Below, in pieces: positions 1 through 10,787 of a stretch of 64,000 nucleotides of DNA. The notes under the pieces are model-generated. The model saw only the letters and a list, made by a program, of their open reading frames with translations. It was not told the origin of the DNA and made no database searches. Position 1 is the stretch's first letter; each line of letters starts with the position of its first letter. The position numbers were made by a program, and so were the translations under genes. Source of the stretch: Cymodocea nodosa (lineage: Eukaryota > Streptophyta > Magnoliopsida > Alismatales > Cymodoceaceae); assembly GCA_036874045.1 (NCBI GenBank), contig CM072335.1, positions 10,994,001 through 11,058,000 of the forward strand. The letters are read 5' to 3'.

Positions 1-1782
1 GATGGCACTACTGCTATCATAGTAAATAATGGTATTCTGAAAATTTAGCTTATAATCTACCAGTGTTTATTGCATCCATAAGATCTATGCACAACATAGG
101 CCTACTGCGATATATTCAGCTTCAGTGGTGGATAGAGCTATACAGTTTTGTTTCCTGTTGAACCAAGAAACAAGTGAATGACCAAGCAATTGACATGTCC
201 CACTAGTACTTTTTCGATCTGATTTGCATCCTACATAATCTACATCACTGTATCCTACTAAAATCAATTGATTCTGTGAAGAATAAAATAAGCCAAACTC
301 TTTGGTACCCTGTAGATATTTAAATATACGTTTAACTGATTTTAAGTGTGATGCTTTTGGAGAGGCTTGATATCTTGCACAAGTACAAACACTAAACATT
401 ATATTTGGTCTACTGGCTGTTAGATACAAAAGTGATCCAATCATACCTCTGTATTTCTTTTGATCCACTAGAATGCCAGAAATGTCCTTATCAAGTTTTT
501 CATTTGAGTTCATAGGAGTACCTACTACTTTGGATTTATCCATACCAAATTTTAAGAGAATCTCTTTGCAAAATTTCTCTTGATTTAGGAAAATACCATG
601 CTGAAGTTGATGAATCTGTAATCCTAGAAAGAATTTTAATTCTCCCATAAGACTCATCTCAAATTCATTCTTCATTAAGATTTGAAAATCATGACATAGT
701 TTCTCATGTGTGGCACTAAAAATGATATCATCCACGTAGATTTGAATAATCAATTTATGAGAGCTTTCAGATTTGATGAATAGGGTGTTGTCTGCAGTTC
801 CTATGTTAAACTGATTCTCAAGAAGGAAACTCTTCAGTTTATCAAACCATGCACGTGGTGCTTGCTTCAAACCATAGAGAGCTTTATTCAATTTGTATAC
901 ATGGTTTGGATTTTCTTCATCTTCAAAACCTAGTGGCTGTTCTACATATACTTCTTGCAGAATGCCATTAAGAAATGCACTTTTAACATCCATCTGATAA
1001 AGCTTGATTTTCATACTACTTGCAAAGGCAAGTAACATTCTAATTGCTTCAAGTCTTGCAACAGGTGCAAAAGTTTCTTCATAGTTGATTCCTTCCTATT
1101 GATTGTATCCCTGAGCAACAAGTCTAGCTTTATTTTTGATAATACTACCATTATTGTCAAGTTTGTTCTTAAACACCTATTTAGTGCCAATAATTGATTT
1201 TTCGATGGGCCTTTCAAACAAGTTCCAGACTTCATTTTTCTTGAACTGATTTAGTTCCTCTTGCATGGCCATGATCCAGTATTCATCATTGCAGGCATCT
1301 TCAACTGTTGAAGGTTCAAGTTCAGACACAAAAGCACAATAATTACAAATATTTTGAATTTTGCTTCTTGTTTGAACACCTTGATTTATATTCCCAATAA
1401 TTTGCCCAATGGGATGTTCAGACTTTGTCTTCCATGCTTTTTCTATCTCAGTAGATGTAGGTAGTGATGAACTATCCTTTTTCTGAGGAATTTTCTGATT
1501 TGTTACTTCACTTTCACTTTCACTGTCTATTGTTAGCCTCTTCAATTTTCCTACCATATCTTCATCAAAGAATACGTTTATTGACTCTTCTACTCTTCTT
1601 TCATGTTCAAAATAGACCATGTAGGCTTTGCTTCTTGAATAGTATCCAACAAGTAAAGCAAGATCAGATTTTGCATCAAATTTGTCCTTTTGATTCTTTG
1701 TATTAAGCACAAAACATCTTGATCCGAAGACCTTAAAATATCCAACATTTGGTATTTTACCATACCATAGTTCAAAAAGTGT
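1..1782 (-). pseudogene. Ty1/copia pol fragment (CoM, left piece): integrase tail, reverse transcriptase, RNase H start
   Basis: On the minus strand one frame runs from about 1710 down to 85 and encodes the end of a Ty1/copia polyprotein. In order it shows the integrase C-terminal tail (AKSDLALLVGY), a Ser/Glu-rich linker, the reverse transcriptase with QMDVKSAFLNG and catalytic YVDD (bases 727-738), then the start of RNase H (TEAEYIA, about 106-126). Two in-frame stops break it, one in GTK*VF at 1177-1179, where the family has Trp, and one near 1096 in a Gln/Glu-rich stretch. The window opens inside RNase H, so the element continues to the left. Its other end is cut at 1782 by the Gy1 insertion and resumes at 18361. 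The integrase at 18361-18702 most resembles that of CoP2 at 62344-62843, so these two are probably one family. Confidence 0.93.
1778..1782. repeat. Target-site duplication of Gy1 (partner at 18356-18360)
   Basis: AGTGT just before the 5' LTR pairs with GGTGT just after the 3' LTR. They differ by one transition. Removing Gy1 and one copy restores the CoM integrase reading across the site, so both the element boundaries and the target are secure. Confidence 0.88.
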
Positions 1783-1923
1783 TGTTTAGAATGAAAAAGT
1801 GCATATTATTAACGATTAAATGATGGTTAATTGCATAATATTTAGCTTATCATATAAGAATTAAGCCATTATGTTATAATTGCACTGTTATATGCTTTAA
1901 TTGAAGAATCTGCTTAATTTGGG

Positions 1924-2159
1924 ATTGACCTGTACTTGCACAATGATACAATAGACACTGTGCACTTGTAGTTAAAGTACAAATTAGAATTAATATCTAA
2001 ATTGTATTAAAGGTTGTTTGTTTACTTCTAAAAGAAAGAATAGGCATAAAGATAAATTAACTAAGTAAAAATAGAAGTAACAAATCCAAGTTTTTCTAGT
2101 GTATTGTTGGGAAAACGCAAACAAGTATTATGGCGCCATTGCCAGGGAATTAATTTGGG
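1924..2159 (+). repeat. Duplication of LTR end plus primer site, inserted inside the Gy1 5' LTR
   Basis: The segment repeats the last ~200 bp of the same LTR (compare 3923-4124), then a primer-site copy (TGGCGCCATTGCCAGGGA, 2131-2148) and a few leader bases. It is bounded by a direct repeat TTAATTTGGG at 1914-1923 and 2150-2159. The 3' LTR lacks it at the matching place (about 16255). A template switch during reverse transcription is the likely cause. Confidence 0.85.
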
Positions 2160-3059
2160 GGAATTAATGTTAATTTAGTACATTTATGAACTGTCGGTAA
2201 GTTGCAAGCTGTGAAATTCTTAAGTATTCGAATTTTCTGATATTTCGGACAGTTATGTTTAACATGCCAAACATATTCAGACAGTTATGTTTAACAGACC
2301 GAACATGTATCAAATAGTTATGTTTAAATTGCCGAACAGTTATGTTTTGAGAGAATATTTTATTATTTCCTGAAGTATACGTGTCAAAACCATAATGAAT
2401 GACTTAAGTGAACTTTCGGTGAGTTATCTATAACTATCCGAAATTGCAGCTGGGCATCAGATATTTATCCCTGTAACTCTCCAAAATCTCTTTTTATTTA
2501 TAAAATAGTTGAGGACACGTGTCATGTTCTAGGAAATTGACCTAAGTGAATTTTCGGTGAGTTATTTGTAAGTATCCGAAATGCACCTAAGCATCGGATA
2601 GTTAAGTTTATAAGTATCCGAAATGCATCTGAGCATCGGATAGTTAAATTTATGCACGTGTTGAATTTAAATGCTTTAGAATATCACGTGAGATGCACAT
2701 GTTTAACTCGTTAAGTTAGCATAACTGTACGCGTTGAGTTACATGAATATTACACTAAGGTAACGTGTTATGTTAGCAGCTTATTTCTTTATATTTTCCA
2801 ATATGCCACTATAGCGGTTGGAGGAACAAACAGTTGGAAGAGAAAAAAACCACGTTTGCACATATCGCGTAGGGAGAAGAAAGCATCGCCGTTGATATGA
2901 ATGAAGGAAATTCAACCGACCATTCAAGCAGAAGCAGTTACTACTGAAGAAATATAAAAGAAAAGAAGAAAAAGAAGAAAAGTGTGCATGTGTGATCGAT
3001 GGGCGGACAATGTGTGTAGAGGAGGATCGATGTCGCAATTCTCTAAAGTACCACACCAA

Positions 3060-3105
3060 CCATCATCATCACCATCATCATCACTACCACAATCACCAAC
3101 CATCG
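3060..3105 (+). repeat. CAT/CAC-rich simple repeat in the LTR
   Basis: A short imperfect (CAT)n/(CAC)n run, also present at about 17257-17298 in the 3' LTR and about 42240-42270 in Gy2. It creates His-rich shadow ORFs with no other support. Confidence 0.7.
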
Positions 3106-3759
3106 GAGGTCTGTGAGGATACTTGCCTGATGTCGGGTCGATTCCGAGCCAAACATAGTGCCTGACAACCACTGTGAGGAGTGATCGCGTTGCGGGAAGG
3201 GAAGCCATTTTCACCAAGTGCCGACTCATATTTCAGGAGATCGTAAAGCTTTTAGCCTTGGCTTCGGGTTGATGCCTGTATGCTGAAGAGGAGATCATTT
3301 TGCAATTCTAGACTCGCGATTCTATAGGGAGAGGTGACAGAATTGTAAGTGGTTTAATTTTTAGTGGTGTAATCGCGTTGCAAGTAGTGTCGGAAGTATT
3401 TACTGTCAAGTGAGATTACTTTACATTTCACCTTTCACCCATTTCCATGTTCATATTAAAACAAAAATACTAAAAACAATTTATCTATGTTCGTATGTTG
3501 TATTTGAGTGTTGTATTGTTTGTGTTGTATCGTGATTAATGTTATCTTTGTTAGTGTTGTGATTGTTTTATGTTTATTTTAGTTTTATAGTTTACTGAAA
3601 TTGGTTCGTTCAAAAGACTTAAAGATTTTAATGGTTACTGTTTGAATTATCTGAATGTTAGTATTGCTTAATGATAAATCCAATGTTAACTAACATTAAA
3701 GAGCTTAATTGATGTTATTTACAATCTGTGGAATCGCCCAATGATTGGCCAAATTCTTC

Positions 3760-3768
3760 TATAAATAG
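3760..3768 (+). promoter_or_regulatory. LTR TATA box of Gy1
   Basis: TATAAATAG in the 5' LTR is kept at 17958-17966 in the 3' LTR and as TGTAAATAG near 42930 in Gy2. Its distance from the LTR end suits an LTR promoter. Perfect hairpin units lie just downstream. Confidence 0.65.
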
Positions 3769-4131
3769 TAGTATTAAAATGAAATGACAAGCTCGTGGAG
3801 TTAACTTAAGTCCACGAGGTTAGTCCGTTGAGTTAACTGTAAGTCAACGGAGAGCTTATTGAATATATAAATTTGATTGTTAACAAATGAACAGTTCTCA
3901 AGTTCTTTAGCAATTCCCTGTGGGATCGACCTGTACTTGCACACTGATATAATAGACACTGTGCACTTGCAATTAAAGTACAAATTGGAATTAATATCTA
4001 AATTGTATTAAAGGTTGTTTGTTTACTTCTAAAAGAAAGAATAGGCATAAAGATAAATTAACTAAGTAAAAATAGAAGTAACAAATCCAAGTTTTTCTAG
4101 TGTAGTGTTGGGTAAACACAAAAAGGTTTTA

Positions 4132-4149
4132 TGGCACCGTTGCCGGGGA
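4132..4149 (+). other. Primer-binding site, tRNA-Asp type (Gy1)
   Basis: TGGCACCGTTGCCGGGGA starts 7 bases after the LTR and matches the complement of a plant tRNA-Asp 3' end (TGGCGCCGTTGCCGGGGA) with one change. This primer is typical of Athila/Tat elements. Confidence 0.85.
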
Positions 4150-4200
4150 ATTGAATTGAATTGAATTAAACTAAATTGAATTGAATTGAATTGAATTAAT
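4147..4200 (+). repeat. (GAATT)n microsatellite in the leader
   Basis: About ten imperfect GAATT units directly follow the primer site, in the untranslated leader between PBS and the first ORF. Confidence 0.85.
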
Positions 4201-4268
4201 TTAAGCAACTATTAGAGCTGCTTCGTTTTAATAGCCAGAGTTGTATGTTTTCTTTTGTAATTGAGAAT

Positions 4269-5249
4269 ATGGCATATGCTTATGCTCAAAGATTTCTGAA
4301 ACTTATAATTAGCATATGTGCATTCTGCAATTATGAAGGACACGACATTTCTGACTATTTGAAATTGAAACGTTTATAGATGGTTAGATCCCATGAACAA
4401 CAAATGAATTATCCTCAATATAATAGAGTTGAGTATGAGAATCCTATAGTTTACCCAACTAATGGTCAATATAGAATGTGTAATATGTTGAGAGACACTG
4501 AAGTTTGGGATAGGTATGACAAACTAGAGCATAGTATAGAGAAAAATCTGGTTAAACTGGAATACTTTGTGTGTCAACAATAAGAAGTCAACCAAGTAAA
4601 CTATAAGGAAATATATTCAGAACCTAAAAAGGATATAATTTACGAAACTGAAAAAATCATAATGAAAATTGATCAACAAGCGAATGCAATGAAATTAGAT
4701 GATCTGGAAACAAAATTAAAAGCATTAGACGAAAATACAATGAAAATACAAGTTATGCAACAGGACAATGAAAATTATAATGTTATAAACCTGCATAATT
4801 TGCAAAATATACAGCAAATAGAAAATACTAATGCAAGAGAATTTAAAGAATGCACTTTAAAACTAAAAACAATTGAAGATCATAATCACGAAAATGATAT
4901 GCAAAAACATCATGAAAGTAACGAAAATCTGGAAGATGTATGTGTAACATTAAGATCTGGAACTGATATACCACCAAGAACTCAAAATGAAAATGACATG
5001 AAGGTGGATAAGAGTAAAAATCAAAATGATAATGAAAATGTAATAGCTGAAAATCTAGAAATCACTGAAGAACAATCTGAATCTGCGAGTGAAGCTAAAA
5101 ATGATCAAACAAATCAACTGAAAGAAAAAGAGTCTTTGAAATCAAAATCTTTAGCACCCTATCCTGAAAGATTACAACAAACAATACCTGAAAAACAAGA
5201 AAAATCAGAGAAATTTTTGAAAAAGTACAAGTTAACATTCCTTTGTTAG
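4269..5249 (+). pseudogene. Truncated 5' gag of Gy1: zinc-knuckle remnant and Gag C-terminal tail, no capsid
   Basis: From ATG 4269 one frame runs to 5249 with internal stops at about 4377 (TAG) and 4581 (TAA). Near residue 17 it has C-x2-C-x4-H (CAFCNYEGHDISDY), a CCHC nucleocapsid knuckle in which the last Cys codon reads TAT. The rest is acidic and Asn/Gln-rich with predicted coiled coil. VTLRSGT near 4960 and a PYPERL box near 5160 mark the usual Athila Gag-protease linker. No capsid domain precedes the knuckle, although Athila Gag normally has about 250 residues there; that domain is at 11876-13063. One base appears lost near 5226-5231, because the protease linker (AKFLKDWCTKK) continues from 5231 in another frame. 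The start codon is inferred. Confidence 0.72.
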
Positions 5250-8200
5250 ATCTATTGTAGAAAATGCCACCTTGTGCTAAATTTCTGAAGGATTGGTGTA
5301 CTAAGAAAAGATAGCAGAAAGTTTTTAGAAAGGCCTTTTTAGCTGAGCAAAGTAGTTCCCTATTTTTGCCACAAATTCCTAAAAAGTTATCTGATCCTGG
5401 AATCCCTGTTATATCATGCACCATAGGAAATACCATTCTAGAAAGAACCTTAATAGACTTAGGTGCAGGTATAAATGTTATGCCAAGTGATATATTTGCA
5501 TCCTTAGGATTAGAAGGCTTAACTCCTACTAGTATGGTTATTCAATTAGCTGATAGAAGTATAAGATACCCTAGAGGAAAAATAGAGGATGTCTTAATTA
5601 AAATCAAAAACTTTATATATCCTGATATTGTAATTTTGGATTCCCAACAAATTAAGCATAAAAATAGTGATACGTCTTTAATTTTGGGAAGGCCATTTTT
5701 AGCAACATCAGGGGCAGTTATAAATTGTAAAACTGGAGTAATGAAGTTAGCATATGGTAATGAGGATACTCAATTAAATATTTTCAAACCAGAAAGGTTT
5801 GAGGAGTTAGAAATATCCTTACATACCATAGACTTTTTAGAGGATGAAGGAGATATGTTAGATGATGTAATTCAAGAAGAATTAAATAGGCAAATCAATT
5901 CTGAAACTTTAGAAGAAAGTGAAAGTATAAATATAGAAGGAGATCGGGAAGAAATTAATTTAGAAAATGATGATGTTTAGTTAGGAGCTCTAGCTTTCGA
6001 CGGGCAACATTTAGAATTAGAACCTTTACCTCCTGAATTAACCTATATATTTCTAGAAGATAAACGAACCTGTCCAATCATTATTGCTTCAGATTTAAAA
6101 GAGGATCAAATAGCTAAATTAAAAGATGTAGTAAAAAGTTATAAAGAAGCAATAGTATGGACTATGACTGATATAAAAGGGTTAAGTTCAACTTTATGCT
6201 GTCACCACATATATTTAGAAGAGAATGCTAAACCTGTTAGAATTCCTGAGAGGAGATTAAATCCAAACCTTAAAGAAGTAGTCAGGAAGGAAATAGTTAA
6301 ATGGTTAGATAATGATATAATTTATCCGATTTCTGATAGCTCATGGGTTAGTCCAATTCATGTAGTTCCCAAGAAATCAGGATTAATAGTTATTAGGAAT
6401 GAAAGTCAAGACTTGATACCTACTAGAATTCAATCAGGTTGGAGAGTATGTATAGACTATAGAAAGTTGAATGCTGTGACTAGGAAAGATCATTTTCCCT
6501 TACCTTTTATAGATCAAATGCTGGAAAGATTAGCAAGGCAAGAATATTTTTGTTTCCTAGATGGGTATTCAGGGTATAATCAAATTCCCGTAGCATTAAA
6601 GGATCAAGAGAAAACAACTTTCACTTGTCCTAATGGAACTTATGCTTTTAAGAGAATGCCATTCGGATTATGCAATGCTCCAGCTACCTTTCAAAGGTGT
6701 GTGTAGGGCATATTTACTGGAATGATTGAAGATTTTTTAGAAATATTTATGGATGATTTTATTGTATATGGCAACTCATATGAAGTGTGTTTAAGCAATT
6801 TAGACCAAATATTAAAACGCTGTGTGGAAAAAAATCTGGTTTTAAATTGGGAAAAATGTCACTTCATGGTTAAACAAGGAATAGTCTTAGGGCATGTTGT
6901 TTCTAAAAAAGGGTTGGTAGTAGATAAAGCTAAAATAGAAGTAATTTCTAATGTACCAAAACCTAAATCAGTAAAAGATATTAGATCATTTCTAGGACAT
7001 GTTGGCTTTTATAGAAGATTTATTAAAGACTTTAGTAAAATAGCTAGACCTTTAACTAATCTATTAAAAGATGTTCCATTTAACTTTGATAAAAATTGCA
7101 AGGAAGCATTTTTCAGACTTAAGACTAGCTTAATTTCAACTCCTATAATTCAAGCACATGATTGGAACTATCCATTTGAATTAATGTGCGATGCTTCTGA
7201 TTTTGCTGTAGGAGCAGTGTTAGGACAGAAGATATAAAAATCTCCTAGAGTGATTCATTATGCAAGCAAAACCTTAAATGATGCTCAAGTTAATTACACA
7301 ACTACTGAAAAAGAATTATTAGCTGTTGTGTTTGCTTTAGAAAAGTTTAGATCATATCTGATTGAAGCTAAAGTAATAGTATACATGGATCATTCAGCTC
7401 TAAAACATCTAATAAAGAAAAAAGAAACTAAACCTAGATTGATCCAATGGATATTATTATTACAAGAATTTGATCTAGAAATTAAACATAAAAAAGGTTG
7501 TGAGAATGTAGTAGCAGATCATTTATCAAGATTACAAATAGAAAAATCAAATATTGAAATTAAGGATAATTTTCCTAATGAACAATTAATGACCATCAAC
7601 ATAATGCCTTGGTATACAGACATAGTTAATTACTTAGTTACTGGTCTAACACCTAAGGATTGGAGTAGACAGGATAAGAAATTGTTTTTCTCAAGAGTAA
7701 AATATTACTATTGGGAAGACCCATACTTATTTAAGAAATGTCCTGATCTGATTTTAAGGAGGTGTGTTCCAGAAACTGAATATCCGAGCATATTATCTTT
7801 CTGTCATGACCAAGCTTGTGGAGGACTTTTTGGTTTAGGGAAAACTACTGCAAAAATTCTACAATGTGGGTTTTATTGGCCAACACTATTCAAAGATGCT
7901 CATAAATATTGCTTAAGTTGTTTAAGATGTCAACAAATAGGAAGAATATCAAAGAGGAATATGATGCCTCTTAATCTTATTGTTGAGGTTGAAATCTTTG
8001 ATGTGTGGGGAATAGATTTTATGGGTCCATTTCCTATGTCTAATCAATTTAATTATATATTGTTGGGGGTGGATTATGTATCTAAATGGATAGAAGTTAT
8101 TCCTACAAAAACTAATGACAATAAAGTAGTAATACAATTTATAAGAATTAATATATTTGCCAGATTTGGAATACCTAAAGCTATTATCAGTGATAGAGGA

Positions 8201-8684
8201 ACTCATTTCTGTAATAGAAGTTTTGAAGCCTTAATGAAGAAATATGGAGTAAACCACAAAATTGCAACATCATATCATCCGCAAACAAGTGGACAAGTAG
8301 AAAGTGCAAACAAATAAATTAAGTTAATCTTAGAAAAAGTAGTAAATCCTATTAGAACAGATTGGGCTAATAGATTAATAGATGCACTTTGGGCTTATAG
8401 AACTGCTCATAAAAATTATTCCAAAAAGCTTTGAAATAGGACAAGAAGTATATCTTTATATGGCTAGACTCCATAACCATCCAGGAAAATTGAAATCTAG
8501 ATGGGTAGGACCTTACATAGTTTGAAATGTTTATCCTTATGGAGTTATTGAAATTGAAAATCCTAAAAATCAGAATATATTTAAAGTAAATGGACAAAGA
8601 CTTAAACCTATTCTAAAAGCACCAAAAAGCTCCTTTCGAATTATAGAAGAAGTCAAAGTAAAGGATTACTCGAGTTTTACTTAG
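5231..8684 (+). pseudogene. Athila-like pol of Gy1: protease, reverse transcriptase, RNase H, integrase
   Basis: One frame is maintained from 5231 to 8317 through several stops. In order: retropepsin-like protease with DLGAG (near 5457) and ILGRPFLAT; reverse transcriptase with WRVCIDYRKLN, FLDGYSGYNQI and FMDD (near 6748); RNase H with CDASDFAVGAVLG (near 7190) and [10 protein letters not shown]; integrase with an HHCC-like zinc region (about 7800-7930, second His apparently Leu), then DFMG (about 8014), SDRG (about 8190) and QVESANK for the D,D-E triad. Stops at 5978 (TAG), 6705 (TAG), about 7236 (TAA) and 8316 (TAA) have C-to-T form; at 8316 Gy2 has CAA. Roughly 225 bp present in Gy2 (about 28731-28954) are missing near 8405-8420, removing the end of the integrase core. 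The integrase tail resumes and ends at 8684. Confidence 0.93.
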
Positions 8685-9060
8685 TAAGAAATCAGTTTTT
8701 ATGTTTATATATATAAAAAAAAAAACATTAAAAATATATATAAAATATAAAAATCGTTGTGGTTCAACCGATTGGATCCATCAGTATGATCGAAACTTAA
8801 ACAAATATGAATATTAATTTTCAGAAAAAAATGTTGGTTTTACCGAAACATAGTATTGATTCAATCGAAAAAAAAATAAAAAAAATAAAAAATATATAGG
8901 TTTGACTGAAACATAGTATCAGTTAAACCGGTAAAAAAATAAAAAAAACTATTCTCTGTAATATTTTTATTATTATATTTGCTTGTACGAGGAGTCCATT
9001 GAGTTACGCTTAACTCATCGAGCTTACTCCATTAAGTATTGAGTTAGTCAATGAGCTTAT

Positions 9061-9088
9061 TCCGTTGAGTTAACTGTAACTCAACGGA
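9061..9088 (+). repeat. Perfect 12-bp hairpin
   Basis: Arms TCCGTTGAGTTA (9061-9072) and TAACTCAACGGA (9077-9088) are perfect reverse complements around a 4-nt ACTG loop. The same hairpin with loop ACTA is in the Gy1 3' LTR at 18055-18082, and one-mismatch versions are at 29588-29615 and 36314-36345. Confidence 0.93.
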
Positions 9089-9167
9089 GTACTATAGCTA
9101 AGACCTCAGATAAAATAGTAATAGTTGGTTCGGGAAATGACCCGATTACCTGCCTAAACTTAGGGCT

Positions 9168-9177
9168 TATTTAAACT
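9168..9177 (+). promoter_or_regulatory. TATA-like box before the env-like ORF
   Basis: TTATTTAAAC is followed by a leader with ACCTAGGG and then ATG 9272. CoA has TATTTAAAC (27379-27387) about 90 bp before its 3' ORF. A subgenomic promoter is inferred, not shown. Confidence 0.35.
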
Positions 9178-9271
9178 AAAACCTAGGGTTTTGAGGGCAT
9201 TATCTGGCAAATCATTTAGAATCTAGAATAGTAGAAATCAGAGCGATTTCGTGCTATTGTGTAACTCCACG

Positions 9272-10787
9272 ATGAGGAAGATGAAGCCTGAATTCTGAGA
9301 AGAGGTAGTGGACACTACACAGTTTCTGAAGGAATCTGAAGAATGGCACATGCAACCGAAGATCAAAAATACAACAAGAGAGAAAGAACTACAAAAGGTA
9401 GAATCAAAACTCTTTAACTTGAGAAAAATTTTAGTTGAGTTAGAAATACAGATACCATAGATAATGGAGACACGAATTAGAGTGGCAACTGAAATTGTAG
9501 TAAGTAAAGAAAGAAAGATACGGCCAAACAATGAAGTAGCCCTAGAATTAATCCAACATAAGTCCCAGCTCTTGTTCAAAAGACAAATCTGTAGACGAGC
9601 TAAATGGGTGATCTAGGAGCAAGCAAGGAAAGAAAATGAAGAAGAGGCAACTGAAGGACAAGAGAAGCCGACTACTGAAAGACCTGTTCCTGAGGAGCAG
9701 CAGCCTGGACCTTCAAATCCACTTCCTAAACCATTAGAAAGGTTGGTAGTTATGGGGCCTTCAAACGAAGAAGAAATAAGAGAATTTGAAGCACTGGTTC
9801 AAGTTGGAAAAAACCAAGGAGAATTAGAAGATTTGGTAGTGGCTAAAGCACACCCAGTGTTTGATGCACTTTACAAAAAGAGGGCTGCAGAAAAGTTGAA
9901 AGCCCAATATAAAATCAAAGTGGAACAGCATCAAAAAGCTACTACCAGAACTACTGTCAGATATGCTGCAAAAGAAGCTGAAGCTGGTCCTTCGAGACCA
10001 GCAGTTATAAAAAAAGTTAAACAGGAAGAGCCAGTACCTATGGCTCGAAGGCTTGCAGAGCCTACTTTTGTAGATTTAATTTCAGAAAATGAAGAGGAAG
10101 AACAGGCACAACTAATCAGAAAAAAGAAAGGAAAAGAAAAAGTGCCTGAATATGAGGAAATTAAATCTGAAGTACCAAGTTTTATAGGGCCTGTGGAGCA
10201 GATTTTTATTAACCTGCAATCCGATTCTAAGGAGGAGCAGGACGAGCTGTAGCAACATGGGCAAAGAAAAGAAGAAAATCAGGCTGAAATTAGTCTAAAC
10301 ATGGACTAAACAGCAAATTAAGGATTGTTTAGCTATCAATCCTAGTGTGCCATTATTAAACAGATTGAAGCATTTAAATGGTAAAGTACACATGGTAGCT
10401 AACATTCTTATTAAAAATGTCTATCAACGATAGGACCATGACATAGAATTAAGTCAATTTGTCAAATGGGCCACATATGCAGTTGTAAATAAGATCCAAA
10501 TAAATTGGTCTGTAGTTTTTATCTCCAAGCTGAAAACAGTGAAGAAGAAATTATTTTATGGAGATTTGATTCCACTGCTGATGGTGGATTGTATTGATTT
10601 CACGAAATGGACATCAAAAAGGATTAGATCAAGAACCATTTTGGTGAAAGAATACAGAAATTTTATAGCTGCAGAACTAGTTGTACCTTCTGGAAGAATT
10701 ATAGGAGCAGTAAAGAGGATTAATCAATTAGAACTTCAATTAGAAAAACTCTAGAAGGAAGTAGATGAACTTAGGCATAGAGATTAA
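9272..10787 (+). pseudogene. Env-like / Athila ORF3 protein of Gy1
   Basis: Begins MRKMKPEF then TGA, where the Gy3 fragment has TGG. The N-terminal part is charged and likely coiled coil (TREKELQKVES). A linker rich in Glu and Pro follows, then a conserved block with KAHPVFDALYKKRAAEKLKAQ (9743-10252 is open). The C-terminal domain follows in another frame: LLNRLKHLNGK (near 10350), FVKWATYAVVN, LFYGDLIPLL and FTKWTSKRIRSRT. This resembles the domain annotated as a putative plant transposon protein in Athila third ORFs. Compared with Gy2, Gy1 lacks the middle part (YSRLVN to FYANLREEEG), deleted near 10290-10310. I see no signal peptide or membrane segment, so 'env-like' refers to position only. 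The copia ORF at 48604-51510 has the same C-terminal domain. Confidence 0.75.

Larger units (their letters stand above)
1783..4124 (+). repeat. 5' LTR of Gy1
   Basis: It aligns end to end with 16119-18355 apart from indels. U3 holds arrays of hairpin-forming units (CGGTGAGTTA paired with TAACTATCCG), several ACGTG cores and a TATA box at 3760-3768. The tail (TCGACCTGTACTTGCAC and following) resembles other Athila LTR ends. It differs from the 3' LTR in hairpin unit number and carries a 236-bp internal duplication (1924-2159). Confidence 0.92.
8685..9271 (+). other. A-rich spacer with hairpin array upstream of the env-like ORF (Gy1)
   Basis: No coding signal. The first half has poly-A runs and repeated units containing CCGAAACATAGTAT followed by GGTTCAAC-like sequence, which can pair with each other. 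The second half (8987-9098) has GTTGAGTTA/TAACTC hairpins, one perfect. A TTATTTAAAC box at 9168-9177 lies about 95 bp before the env-like ATG. The same spacer is at 29221-29830 in Gy2. Confidence 0.75.

Noticed and set aside
2781-3229. Overlapping minus-strand ORFs in the Gy1 LTR, and their counterparts near 17003 and 42129
   Set aside because: They arise from a (CAT)n run and AG-rich sequence in the LTR, are not frame-conserved, and match no domain.
9272-10787. Calling the third ORF a true viral envelope
   Set aside because: No signal peptide, transmembrane helix, furin site or Cys pattern was seen; only the position is envelope-like.
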